DNA of 29,885 nucleotides from M3007 sp046296435 (GTDB lineage Bacteria; Bacteroidota; Bacteroidia; Chitinophagales; Saprospiraceae): positions 1-29,885 of the forward strand of contig JBKBLI010000043.1 in the NCBI GenBank assembly GCA_046296435.1, given 5' to 3'. Positions 22,587 to 29,885 of the stretch are shown piece by piece. Below the pieces are notes generated by a model. The model saw only the letters and a list, made by a program, of their open reading frames with translations. It was not told the origin of the DNA and ran no database searches. How positions within the stretch are numbered: the stretch's first letter is position 1; each line of letters begins with the position of its first letter. A program made the position numbers and the translations under genes.

Positions 22587-23233
22587 GTCCAAATATTCAG
22601 AACGGTGAAAAACAGGATTTGATACCCCAAAGCAGCCATTGCCACGCGATTGGCCCTGACCGCGCCGAGGCGAAACATCAGATAGCACACCCCAAAACCG
22701 ACGACAAACCACGCGATATAGTTTTGAGGGGGCACACCCCCGCCTCCTTCCCATGTCCACATGCCCGTGCGGATGGCCACCGGCTCGATCAGTATATCCA
22801 GGGCCGTCATGGCGGCGGCGGCAACGGCGGCGCGCAGGCCCGCGCCCGAAGCAGGCAAAACCCGGCAGACCCAAGCGCCCACACAATAGGCCGTCAACAA
22901 CCAATTGACCCCGATGAGGGGCGGCGTACCCAATACTTTGAAGCCCAAGACCTCGCCGTAGGCGTATGCGCCAAAAGGGAAACCCGTATTGACGCCGAGC
23001 GCCTCCACCCCAAAACCCACCGCGAACGCCGCGACTGCAAAGCGCTGCAGCGCTGCGTCGCGCCAAGGATGAAAGTATAGCGCCAATGCCGTGGTCAGCA
23101 GCAGATTGAACGGCGTCAGTCGCACAAAATCGGGATGGATCGGCAGGCCAATCCCAATGATGCCCGCCAAATAGGCGCTGCCTAATAGCACAATCGCAGA
23201 GCGCTCGGTGAATTGCATGATCGAATACATCAT
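22583..23233 (-). CDS. cruF: CruF-like carotenoid 1',2'-hydratase
   Basis: A polytopic membrane protein of about 216 residues with six or seven hydrophobic segments. The family signature is VEALGVNTGFPFGAYAYGEVLGFKVLGTPPLIGVNWLLTAYCVG. Downstream, AMTALDILIEPVAIRTGMWTWEGGGGVPPQNYIAWF completes the DUF422/CruF fold, with the conserved D...EPVA and W.W residues. CruF adds water to the psi-end of carotenoids, the step before myxol/saproxanthin-type products or glycosylation. Start codons at 23233, 23230 and 23218 are all possible. The longer frame to 23365 gives an unlikely N-terminus, so I use 23233, directly preceded by an A-tract on its strand. It is the first gene of an overlapping pair with the CrtA-like gene. 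Confidence 0.85.
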   Translation of the reverse strand: MMYSIMQFTERSAIVLLGSAYLAGIIGIGLPIHPDFVRLTPFNLLLTTALALYFHPWRDAALQRFAVAAFAVGFGVEALGVNTGFPFGAYAYGEVLGFKVLGTPPLIGVNWLLTAYCVGAWVCRVLPASGAGLRAAVAAAAMTALDILIEPVAIRTGMWTWEGGGGVPPQNYIAWFVVGFGVCYLMFRLGAVRANRVAMAALGYQILFFTVLNIWT

Positions 23234-23514
23234 TTTTTTGAAAAAAAACGGCGCTCGGCAACTGCTTGCGCCAAACGGAGCCTCCCCGAACAAACGAAAC
23301 ATAGCATGGACCGCGGCTGGCGTACGTGAAAAAAGTAAGGAGCAAAGGGCGTGCGGCAGGGCCAAAACAGGGGCTGCTTAAAAACGCGCCGCACGGTTTT
23401 GCCTCGCCGAAAGGTCCAGACGGTTTCCGAGCCATTTTTGACTTTACACCCGGCTTAAACAGCCGCGCGACAATTTGGTTATTTTATTTCCGAAAAACGC
23501 AGTAAATTCGCGGC

Positions 23515-25692
23515 ATGACACCCATGGAACGCGCCCGCAACGCGCTCAAAGACATATTTGGCTACGACGAGTATCGACCCCTGCAGGCCGAAATCGTGCA
23601 ATCGGTGCTCGACGGCAGGGATACCCTGGCCCTCATGCCTACCGGCGGCGGCAAAAGCTTGTGCTACCAAATCCCTGCCATTGTGTCCGAAGGGGCGGCC
23701 CTGGTGCTCAGCCCCCTGATTGCCTTGATGAAAGATCAGGTCGAGAGCCTGCGTAGCAACGGCGTGCGGGCCGACTTCCTGAACAGTTCGCTATCCTACA
23801 GCGAGACGCGTCGGGTAGAAAGCGATCTGCTGGCCGGGCATACCAAGTTGTTGTACGTCAGCCCCGAAAAATTGCTTTCGCAGGGCTTCCAACCCCTGCT
23901 TCGCAACCTCAAGTTGAGTTTCATCGCCATCGACGAGGCGCACTGCATCTCGTCGTGGGGCCACGATTTCAGACCCGAATATACCCAATTGCGCTTTTTG
24001 CGCGAGCAGTTTCCGAACCTACCCATCGTTGCGCTCACGGCTACCGCCGACAATACGACCCGCGAAGACATCGCCGTTCAACTCCGCCTTCGCGACCCGC
24101 AGATATTTGTCGCCTCTTTCGACCGGCCCAACCTCTTCCTCCGCGTTGCCCCCGGCCAAAAACGCCTACAACAGATCCTGCGCTTCGTGCGCGAGCGCCC
24201 GGGTCAGTCGGGTATCATCTACTGCTTGGCCCGCAAGACCTGCGTGGATCTGGCCAATACTTTGACGCAGCAGGGCATCAAGGCGGCGCCCTACCACGCC
24301 GAACTCGACTCCGCTTTGCGCAACAAGGTACAGGACGATTTTATCAGCGACCGCACGCAAATCGTGTGCGCCACCATCGCCTTCGGCATGGGTATCGACA
24401 AGAGCAACGTGCGCTATGTAATCCACTACAATATGCCGCGCAACGTAGAGAGCTACTACCAGGAGATCGGCCGGGCCGGTCGCGACGGCCTGCCCGCCGA
24501 TACGCTGATGTTTTTCTCCTTTGCAGATCTGAGCGCCTACCGCGAAATGCTTGAGAAAAGCGAAGGAAGCGACCAAATCAAAAGCCTCAAAATGGCCAAA
24601 CTCGACCGCATGTACGAGTTTGCCCAGGCTCCCGTATGCCGCCGCCGTATGATCCTGGCTTACTTCGGCGAACAGCACCCGGGGCGCTGCGGCGCCTGCG
24701 ACGTGTGCGAACAGCCGCCCGATTACTTCGACGGTACCATCGAAGCGCAAAAAGCGCTGTCGGCCATCAAACGCACCGAAGAAAAAATAGGCGTCAACCT
24801 CCTGATCGACATCCTGCGCGGCAGCCGCCGAAGCGAAATCCTGCAAGCCGGCTACCACCAGCTCAAGACCTACGGCGTAGGGCAGGAGCACAGCTTCGAG
24901 GCCTGGCGATTCTTCGTCAACCAGTTTATTCATCTGGGGCTGATTGAAATGGTCTTTGCAGAGGGCAACCGCCTGCGGGTGACGCAAGCCGGCGCCGACG
25001 TACTCTTCAAAGGCCAGAGAGTGGCCCTTGCCAGGTATGCGCCCAAGCCCAAACCGGAACAAAAGGTGGAAGAGCCGCGCCGCGCCGCTTACCGGGACCA
25101 GGAACTTTTCGACGAGTTGGCGCTGCTGCGCAGAGCTATGGCCCGCGAGCGCGGCTTGCCGCCTTACGTGATTTTTAGCGACGCTACGCTCGAGGACATG
25201 TGCCGCCGTTACCCCGTCAACGAGCAGGAAATGCTGGCCGTGAGCGGCGTGGGACAGTTCAAGTTAGAGAAATTTGCCGAGCCTTTTATCCAAGCCATCT
25301 CGGCCTATGTCAGCCGCAAAAACATTCAAAAGCCGATATTCGAACCGCCCACAGAGGTCAAAATAAGCCGCAAAAAGAGTGAAAACGAGCCGTCCACTAC
25401 CGCCATAAGCCTCAAAATGTTCAGCCAAGGCCTAAGCCCGGAAGAGATCGCCGAAAGACGCGGGCTGAAGCCCTCTACTATTTGGGCGCACCTCTGTGAC
25501 GAATACAGCAAGGGAAGCGACTTAGACCTCAGCCGCATCCTCAGTCCGGAGGACATAGACCTGATCCGCGGCGCCCTTCCGCTCTTAGAGCCGCTGCCCG
25601 GCCTCACGCCTCTTTACGAACATTTCAAAGGCCATTACGCTTATGACGTCCTGCGGATCGCGCTGCTGGCCATAAACCGGGAAAAGGGTTAA
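23515..25692 (+). CDS. recQ: ATP-dependent DNA helicase RecQ
   Basis: A 725-residue 3'-5' DNA helicase of recombination and repair. Motif I is MPTGGGKSLCYQ with Lys47; motif II is DEAH (140-143) with the RecQ-specific CISSWGHDFRPEY. Motif III is ALTATAD, and motif VI is QEIGRAGRDG. The Zn-binding Cys set follows: CRRRMILAYFGE...GRCGACDVC. Then come the winged-helix RQC region, an HRDC domain (about 525-600, ELFDELALLRRAMARERGLPPYVIFSD) and a C-terminal HTH_40-type helix-turn-helix (about 635-685, MFSQGLSPEEIAERRGLKPSTIWAHL). This domain order is usual for Bacteroidota RecQ and is about 115 residues longer than E. coli RecQ. The start at 23515 is chosen; 23524 is an alternative. It is divergent from cruF and convergent with the thioredoxin gene. 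Confidence 0.97.
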   Translation: MTPMERARNALKDIFGYDEYRPLQAEIVQSVLDGRDTLALMPTGGGKSLCYQIPAIVSEGAALVLSPLIALMKDQVESLRSNGVRADFLNSSLSYSETRRVESDLLAGHTKLLYVSPEKLLSQGFQPLLRNLKLSFIAIDEAHCISSWGHDFRPEYTQLRFLREQFPNLPIVALTATADNTTREDIAVQLRLRDPQIFVASFDRPNLFLRVAPGQKRLQQILRFVRERPGQSGIIYCLARKTCVDLANTLTQQGIKAAPYHAELDSALRNKVQDDFISDRTQIVCATIAFGMGIDKSNVRYVIHYNMPRNVESYYQEIGRAGRDGLPADTLMFFSFADLSAYREMLEKSEGSDQIKSLKMAKLDRMYEFAQAPVCRRRMILAYFGEQHPGRCGACDVCEQPPDYFDGTIEAQKALSAIKRTEEKIGVNLLIDILRGSRRSEILQAGYHQLKTYGVGQEHSFEAWRFFVNQFIHLGLIEMVFAEGNRLRVTQAGADVLFKGQRVALARYAPKPKPEQKVEEPRRAAYRDQELFDELALLRRAMARERGLPPYVIFSDATLEDMCRRYPVNEQEMLAVSGVGQFKLEKFAEPFIQAISAYVSRKNIQKPIFEPPTEVKISRKKSENEPSTTAISLKMFSQGLSPEEIAERRGLKPSTIWAHLCDEYSKGSDLDLSRILSPEDIDLIRGALPLLEPLPGLTPLYEHFKGHYAYDVLRIALLAINREKG

Positions 25693-25867
25693 ACGCAAGC
25701 GGCCACCCGATTTTTCAAGGGATAAAAACGCTGCGACCAAGCCCACCCTGGTTTTTGTTTTTTTTCAAAAAAATAAGCGCCTGGCGGAGTGGGACGAGTA
25801 TTGCGCGGATCCATTCCCCCTCGGGGCCTTCAATACCCGCTCAATCCTGGGGTCTCCACTTTCCCCT

Positions 25868-25911
25868 AAAAAAATCGCCCGCGAGCTAAAGCAACTCGTG
25901 GGCGATTTTTT
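25868..25911. terminator. Shared bidirectional terminator between recQ and the thioredoxin gene
   Basis: A 17-bp stem (25868/9-25885 with 25895-25911, one G-T wobble) has a 9-nt loop and is bounded by seven A on the left and six T on the right. It can end both the rightward recQ transcript and the leftward purL-thioredoxin transcript. The rest of 25693-25972 has no recognisable gene. Confidence 0.88.
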
Positions 25912-25972
25912 GAAATAGAAAATGTGCAAAACGGCCGTGTAGAAGCGGCGGCAAGAGCGCCGCCTCTTGCAT

Positions 25973-27106
25973 TTACAGGTGTTTTTTCAGTTCTTCCTCC
26001 AGGTTGGCGCGGGGATTGATCGCCAGAATTTTACCGTCGCGGCTGATGAGGAAGGTGCGCGGAATAGAGGACACGCCATAAACCTGCGCGGGCGCGCTAC
26101 CCCAGTTGCGCAGGTCGCTCACGTGGTTTTCCCAGACGAGGCCATCTTGTTTGATGGCTTGGATCCACTTGTTTTTGCCGTCTTCCACGCGCTTGGCGGC
26201 CATTTCGGGCGGCAACCCTTGACGCGGGTCGGCGCCGTCGAGCGATACGCTGAATACCTCAAACCCCTTGGACTTATACTGGTTATAGATACGCACCACG
26301 TTGGGGTTCTCGCGGCGGCAGGGGCCGCACCAACTGGCCCAGAAGTCTAACAGGACCACTTTGCCGCGCAGGGAGGAGAGTGACCGCATTTTGCCTTCGG
26401 GGTCGGGCAGGGTGATGTCGGGAGCCTCGGCGCCGACGCGGATGGGGCCTGCGTTTTCCTGTGCGTTTTGCGCGCTGATTTGCTGCTCCAGCGAAGCAAT
26501 CATGTTCTGATAGTCGATGGCGTATTTGTTGTCGGACATCTCGGCGCTTAGTTCTGCGGCGGCCTTTTTGAACTGATCGAGGTGCTGCCCTGCCACATTA
26601 CCCAGCAACTGAGTGGTAAGCAGAGCCTTCATCAGCGGAGAGCAGCCTTTTTGGATCACTTCGGTAGCCTGCGAGATATCGGTCAGCGGGTTTTTGACCA
26701 GATCCTGCACGATCTTGGCGTAGCAATCGAGTGATTTGGAGCCGCTGGGGGCGATCTCCATGCGATCTACGGTTTCCAGATTGCCCTTGATTTCTACCGA
26801 CTTCTCCGAGCCGTCGAGTATCAACAAGAGCCGCTTAGGGCCTACCGTGAGCAGATACAACCCGGGGCTGAAGGGCTTTTCGGATTTGATATCGAATGCG
26901 CCCTCGGCGTTGCAGGCTACGCGGCCCACCGGCGTATTGGTGCGGTCGAAGAAGGTTTGCTCCAAAACGACTTGAAGATCCTTAGCATTTTCTATCTTGC
27001 CTTTGACGTGGTAACCGGACGATCCCTGGCCGTTGCAGGCGGTGATCAGCGCAATGACGGGCAGGAGCCGCAAGCTAGCGCGCAGTAATTGATACACGTA
27101 TTTCAT
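25973..27106 (-). CDS. DUF4369-thioredoxin (TlpA/ResA-like) lipoprotein
   Basis: A 377-residue envelope disulfide-redox protein. The signal ends in a lipobox ITAC (Cys24 from the chosen ATG), so it should be a lipoprotein. A DUF4369 beta-sandwich covers about 30-130 (YHVKGKIENAKDLQVVLEQT, GLYLLTVGPKRLLLILDGSEKSVEIKG). A helical linker follows, and then the thioredoxin domain (about 235-375) with VVLLDFWASWCGPCRRENP and the cis-Pro in VSSIPRTFLI. The CxxC pair is intact, so redox activity is expected. This architecture is very common in Bacteroidota. An in-frame TTG at 27115 lies just upstream, but the ATG at 27106 gives a normal signal peptide. It follows purL by 31 bp on the same strand. Confidence 0.9.
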   Translation of the reverse strand: MKYVYQLLRASLRLLPVIALITACNGQGSSGYHVKGKIENAKDLQVVLEQTFFDRTNTPVGRVACNAEGAFDIKSEKPFSPGLYLLTVGPKRLLLILDGSEKSVEIKGNLETVDRMEIAPSGSKSLDCYAKIVQDLVKNPLTDISQATEVIQKGCSPLMKALLTTQLLGNVAGQHLDQFKKAAAELSAEMSDNKYAIDYQNMIASLEQQISAQNAQENAGPIRVGAEAPDITLPDPEGKMRSLSSLRGKVVLLDFWASWCGPCRRENPNVVRIYNQYKSKGFEVFSVSLDGADPRQGLPPEMAAKRVEDGKNKWIQAIKQDGLVWENHVSDLRNWGSAPAQVYGVSSIPRTFLISRDGKILAINPRANLEEELKKHL

Positions 27107-27137
27107 GAGATGCAATCGCTTTTTTTTTGAAAAAAGA

Positions 27138-29555
27138 TCAGGCCGACATGATGTCGGCTAATACGTTGTCGTAAACGCTTTTCCAGTCGGAAATATTACC
27201 CCAATTTTCGCCGTCGATCACGGCGCAATTGCCCTGCACGACGCCTAAGGGCGAAAAGGGCACGTTGCGGCTGGCAAAATGCGCGCGCGCCTCAGCCTCG
27301 CGTTCCGGGCGCAGGCTGACCGCCGCCCGACTTTGGGACTCGCCAAAAAGCCAGGCATCTTTGCGCAGGCCGGGCTCCGCGCTCACCTCAAAGCCCAGGC
27401 CCCTCGGCCCCGCTTTTTCCATTAAAGCCACCCAAAGGCCGCCCTCGGACACATCGTGGGCCGATTGGAGCAGTCCCATGCCGATGGCGTCCAGCAGGGC
27501 CTCTTGCATGCGCGCCTCTTCTTCGAGATCGAAATGCGGGCAGGGGCTGTGTTCGACGCCGCAGATTTCGCGCAGGTACTCGCTGCTGCCCAGATCATTC
27601 CGGCTTTTTCCGACTAAAAAAATCAGGTCGCCCTCGGCCTTGAAATCGAGCGTCATCATGCGCTCGTAGTCGTCGATGATGCCCAGCATCCCGATCGTCG
27701 GCGTCGGATACACCGGGATGGTCTGCCCCTCATGGGCGTATTGGTTGTAAAAACTGACGTTTCCGCCGGTAACCGGCGTATCTAAGCGCCTGCAGGCCTC
27801 GCCCATTCCTTTGATGGCCTGCGCAAACTGATAATAGACCTCCGGGTTATAGGGATTGCCAAAATTGAGGCAGTTGGTGATGGCTACCGGTTTGGCTCCG
27901 GCACAGACCACATTGCGGGCCGCTTCGGCCACGGCGATCATTCCGCCCCGATACGGGTCGGCATAGACGTATGCCGAGTTGCAATCTGTGCTTAGCGCGA
28001 GGGCTTTGCGGGTTCCTTTGATATAGACCACAGCCGCGTCGGAGGGGCGGTTGGCGGTCATGGTTCCGGTGCGTACCATCGAGTCATATTGCCGGGTGAT
28101 CCAGCGTTTGGAAGCGATATTGGGCGAGCGCCAAAGGGTATGGGCATGGGCGCGGAGCGCTTCAGGCTCGGGTTGAGGGATTTGGGCGAGATCGAAGGCC
28201 CGTATTTTTTCGAAGTATGCGGGTTCTTGTTGTTCGCGCACATATACCGGGGCGCCGCCGCCCAGCACCAACGGGTCGGCAGGGGTTTCCNNNNNNNNNN
28301 NNNNNNNNNNNNNNNNNNNNNNNNNNNNNNNNNNNNNNNNNNNNNNNNNNNNNNNNNNNNNNNNNNNNNNNNNNNNNNNNNNNNNNNNNAAGTATGCGGG
28401 TTCTTGTTGTTCGCGCACATATACCGGGGCGCCGCCGCCCAGCACCAACGGGTCGGCAGGGGTTTCCGCTACCAATTGGCCATGGTGATAGTAGCGCAAT
28501 TGGCCGTCGGCGGTCGTCTCGCCGATTTGCTCGCAAGGGAGATCCCACTTTTCGAACACAGCGCGGATATCCGCTTCGCGACCGGGTTTGCCGACCACCA
28601 GCATGCGCTCCTGGCTTTCGGAGAGCAGGATCTCCCAGGCTTTCATATTCGACTGCCGGGTAGGCACGCGATCCAGATCGATGCGCATGCCGGCGCCCGA
28701 TTTGGCGCTCATCTCCGATGTAGAGCAGGTGATGCCCGCCGCGCCCATATCCTGCATGCCCACCACGGCGCCCGTTTGGATCAGTTCGAGCGTGGCCTCA
28801 AGCAGCAGTTTTTCCTGAAACGGATCGCCCACCTGCACGGCCGGCAAGTCCGCCTGGCTGTCGGCGTTGAGATCAGCCGACGCAAAGGTGGCGCCGTGTA
28901 TGCCGTCCTTGCCAGTAGCCGAACCCACGATGAATACGGGATTGCCCGGGCCGCCGGCGGTCGCACTGATGGTTTTGCCCACTTCCACAATGCCCACCGA
29001 CATGGCGTTGACCAGTATGTCGTGGTGATAACAGTCGTAAAAATAAACCTCTCCGCCCACGGTCGGTACGCCAAAACAATTGCCATAATCGCCGATGCCC
29101 TTGACCACGCCGGCAATCAGGCGCTTCATGCGCGGGTTGTCGGGCTTGCCAAAACGCAAACTGTTGAGCGCGGCAATCGGACGCGCCCCCATCGTAAAAA
29201 TGTCGCGGTGTATCCCGCCCACACCGGTGGCAGCGCCCTGATACGGCTCTATGGCCGAAGGGTGATTGTGGCTTTCGATCTTGAAGGCGCAGGCCAAGCC
29301 GCCGCCAATATCCACCAATCCGGCGTTTTCTTCGCCTGCGCCGACGAGCAGCCTGCTACCAGAGCGAGGCAAGGTCTTGAGCTGGAGGATGGAGTTTTTG
29401 TAAGAGCAGTGCTCGCTCCACATGACCGAATAAATCGAAAGCTCAGTGAAATTGGGGGCGCGCCCCAGTATCTCATGGATTTTCTGAAATTCGTCGGCGC
29501 TCAAACCGAGTTTTTTTGCCGTTTCGACTGTGGGCGTTGGTTCCGCTATGGCCAT
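27138..29555 (-). CDS. purL: Phosphoribosylformylglycinamidine synthase subunit PurL, interrupted by an assembly gap
   Basis: PurL uses ATP and ammonia (from PurQ) to convert FGAR to FGAM in purine synthesis. It is the small form that works with separate PurS and PurQ. Visible motifs are SEHCSYKNS with catalytic His49, ESHNHPSAIEPYQGAATGVGGIHRDIF, and GMQDMGAAGITCSTSEMSAKSGAG. In the second half are TGGNVSFYNQY and AHDVSEGGLWVALMEKAG. As given, the frame is 805 residues and contains 33 unknown residues plus a repeated block of 26 residues. Removing one copy and the N run (177 bp, in frame) gives 746 residues, the usual length. I chose the ATG at 29555 because a TACCTTTG -7 box lies just upstream at 29581-29588. 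The gene is probably intact in the real genome. Confidence 0.95.
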   Translation of the reverse strand: MAIAEPTPTVETAKKLGLSADEFQKIHEILGRAPNFTELSIYSVMWSEHCSYKNSILQLKTLPRSGSRLLVGAGEENAGLVDIGGGLACAFKIESHNHPSAIEPYQGAATGVGGIHRDIFTMGARPIAALNSLRFGKPDNPRMKRLIAGVVKGIGDYGNCFGVPTVGGEVYFYDCYHHDILVNAMSVGIVEVGKTISATAGGPGNPVFIVGSATGKDGIHGATFASADLNADSQADLPAVQVGDPFQEKLLLEATLELIQTGAVVGMQDMGAAGITCSTSEMSAKSGAGMRIDLDRVPTRQSNMKAWEILLSESQERMLVVGKPGREADIRAVFEKWDLPCEQIGETTADGQLRYYHHGQLVAETPADPLVLGGGAPVYVREQQEPAYXXXXXXXXXXXXXXXXXXXXXXXXXXXXXXXXXXETPADPLVLGGGAPVYVREQQEPAYFEKIRAFDLAQIPQPEPEALRAHAHTLWRSPNIASKRWITRQYDSMVRTGTMTANRPSDAAVVYIKGTRKALALSTDCNSAYVYADPYRGGMIAVAEAARNVVCAGAKPVAITNCLNFGNPYNPEVYYQFAQAIKGMGEACRRLDTPVTGGNVSFYNQYAHEGQTIPVYPTPTIGMLGIIDDYERMMTLDFKAEGDLIFLVGKSRNDLGSSEYLREICGVEHSPCPHFDLEEEARMQEALLDAIGMGLLQSAHDVSEGGLWVALMEKAGPRGLGFEVSAEPGLRKDAWLFGESQSRAAVSLRPEREAEARAHFASRNVPFSPLGVVQGNCAVIDGENWGNISDWKSVYDNVLADIMSA
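28213..28290. repeat. 78-bp exact duplicate, left copy (gap edge)
   Basis: Positions 28213-28290 are identical to 28390-28467 and directly abut the N run between them. Both lie inside purL and keep its frame. Best read as the same genomic sequence at two contig ends. Confidence 0.95.
28291..28389. other. Assembly gap (99 N) inside purL
   Basis: A run of unknown bases with no length information. Because 99 is a multiple of three, the frame appears open across it by chance. Confidence 0.99.
28390..28467. repeat. 78-bp exact duplicate, right copy (gap edge)
   Basis: Identical to 28213-28290. The purL sequence continues normally to the right of this copy and to the left of the other, as expected if only one copy exists. 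Confidence 0.95.
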
Positions 29556-29580
29556 GCGCGTGTGGTATGATTTAAGGCTG

Positions 29581-29588
29581 CAAAGGTA
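29581..29588 (-). promoter_or_regulatory. -7 box of purL
   Basis: The minus strand reads TACCTTTG, 25 nt upstream of the ATG at 29555. It lies inside the longer frame that starts at 29603, so it argues for the shorter start. No good -33 TTTG is found. Confidence 0.65.
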
Positions 29589-29733
29589 CGGCAATCCCGT
29601 CAAAGACAGGCCAACAATCGCTCACGTGTTGTTGCTTTTGTCATCGCGTTGCGCAGGATTGCGCAGCCCCCGCCGCGCCCTTGAGGCGGTCCCCGGTTAC
29701 CACGCTGCGATACCGCAGGCGCGGCGGCGTTTT

Positions 29734-29822
29734 TTCACGCAAAGCGCGCAAAGGTTTTTCACGCAAAGGGCGCGAAAAATATACCCTCTTTGCGCTCCCC
29801 CTTTGCGCTCTTTGCGTGAAAC
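29734..29822. repeat. Dispersed CTTTGCG hairpin repeat, copy C
   Basis: TTCACGCAAAG occurs twice (29734-29744 and 29758-29768) and its reverse complement CTTTGCGTGAA once (29810-29820), around GCGCGAAAAATATACC. This copy has an extra half-arm compared with copy A. It lies upstream of purL in a 330-bp region with no recognisable gene. Confidence 0.85.
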
Positions 29823-29848
29823 CTTGCCCCCTCTTGCGCTAAGGATGC

Positions 29849-29885
29849 AAAAAAAGCGGCGCTCGCCCATCTCGTGGGGAGCGCC
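29849..29885 (-). terminator. Leftward intrinsic terminator at the window edge
   Basis: GGCGCTC (29858-29864) pairs with GAGCGCC (29879-29885), extended by CCCA/TGGG inside after one unpaired base. Read leftward it ends in seven T (29849-29855). It implies a leftward transcript arriving from beyond the window. Confidence 0.75.

Noticed and set aside
21912..23435. A single 507-codon leftward frame covering both carotenoid genes
   Set aside because: Only the C-terminal 224 residues look like a protein family (CrtA-like). The upstream part is the out-of-frame reading of cruF, which has its own clear family match and overlaps by ATGA.
23497..23514. Promoter TAAATTCG directly before recQ
   Set aside because: It deviates from TAnnTTTG and would leave only about 5 nt to the ATG, so I could not support it as a real promoter.
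28213..28467. Real in-frame tandem duplication or insertion inside purL
   Set aside because: The copies are identical to the base, directly abut an N run, and their removal restores the normal PurL length, so an assembly artefact is far more likely.
28089..29570. A 493-codon open frame antisense to purL
   Set aside because: It shadows purL, crosses the N run, and has no recognisable domain.
1..29885. Phage, transposase, toxin-antitoxin or defence island
   Set aside because: Every sizeable credible frame has a core metabolic, envelope or housekeeping match, and no integrase, transposase or restriction motifs were seen.

Overview
The window looks like a chromosomal segment of a high-GC member of the Bacteroidota, most like the Saprospiria or Chitinophagia side of the phylum; this is inferred from gene content, not from a marker phylogeny. 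The evidence is a gliding-motility gldC, a PUR-alpha-like DUF3276 protein, a DUF4293 membrane protein, DUF4369-thioredoxin and TonB-domain/TPR proteins, and a eukaryote-type citrate synthase. Repeated TAnnTTTG promoter -7 boxes, typical of the phylum's primary sigma factor, point the same way. Shine-Dalgarno sequences are mostly absent. Two runs of N (11808-11904 and 28291-28389) mark a draft, scaffolded assembly. One of them splits purL and is flanked by an exact 78-bp duplication that is almost certainly a scaffolding artefact.

Layout. 1-950: a heptanucleotide tandem repeat, a DUF2905 membrane protein, and a CAT-anticodon tRNA with its own promoter and terminator. 953-2176: a lipoprotein serpin. 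2276-7312, all leftward: a PhoB/PhoR-like two-component pair, a TonB-domain/TPR protein, a DUF456 membrane protein and an SLC45-like sugar transporter. 7378-9918, leftward: gldC and a large membrane glycosyltransferase. 9963-11645, rightward: bifunctional ftcD (histidine degradation to one-carbon folate), whose promoter interlocks with that of the glycosyltransferase. 11918-12433, leftward: 3-hydroxyanthranilate dioxygenase. 12745-20198, rightward: a small outer-membrane barrel, the DUF3276 protein with an RGG-like N-terminus, citrate synthase, a RidA-family deaminase, a VanW-family protein, DUF4293, and the feoA-feoB iron(II) uptake operon behind a perfect dyad operator. 20373-21866: an exported TPR protein. 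21912-23233, leftward: a two-gene carotenoid operon (cruF, crtA-like). 23515-25692: recQ. 25973-29555, leftward: purL followed by a thioredoxin lipoprotein.

Most of the window is core metabolism and housekeeping, and I see no phage, transposase, CRISPR array or defence island. Connections worth noting are catabolic enzymes for histidine (ftcD) and probably tryptophan/kynurenine (3-hydroxyanthranilate dioxygenase and a 2-aminomuconate-deaminase-like RidA), and a cell-surface theme (serpin, barrel, glycosyltransferase, gldC, thioredoxin lipoprotein). The least expected material is non-coding: a face-to-face promoter palindrome, a dispersed CTTTGCG-type hairpin repeat family, recurrent T-tract/A-tract junctions between genes, and the feo operator. 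I did not find a clear new multi-gene system.
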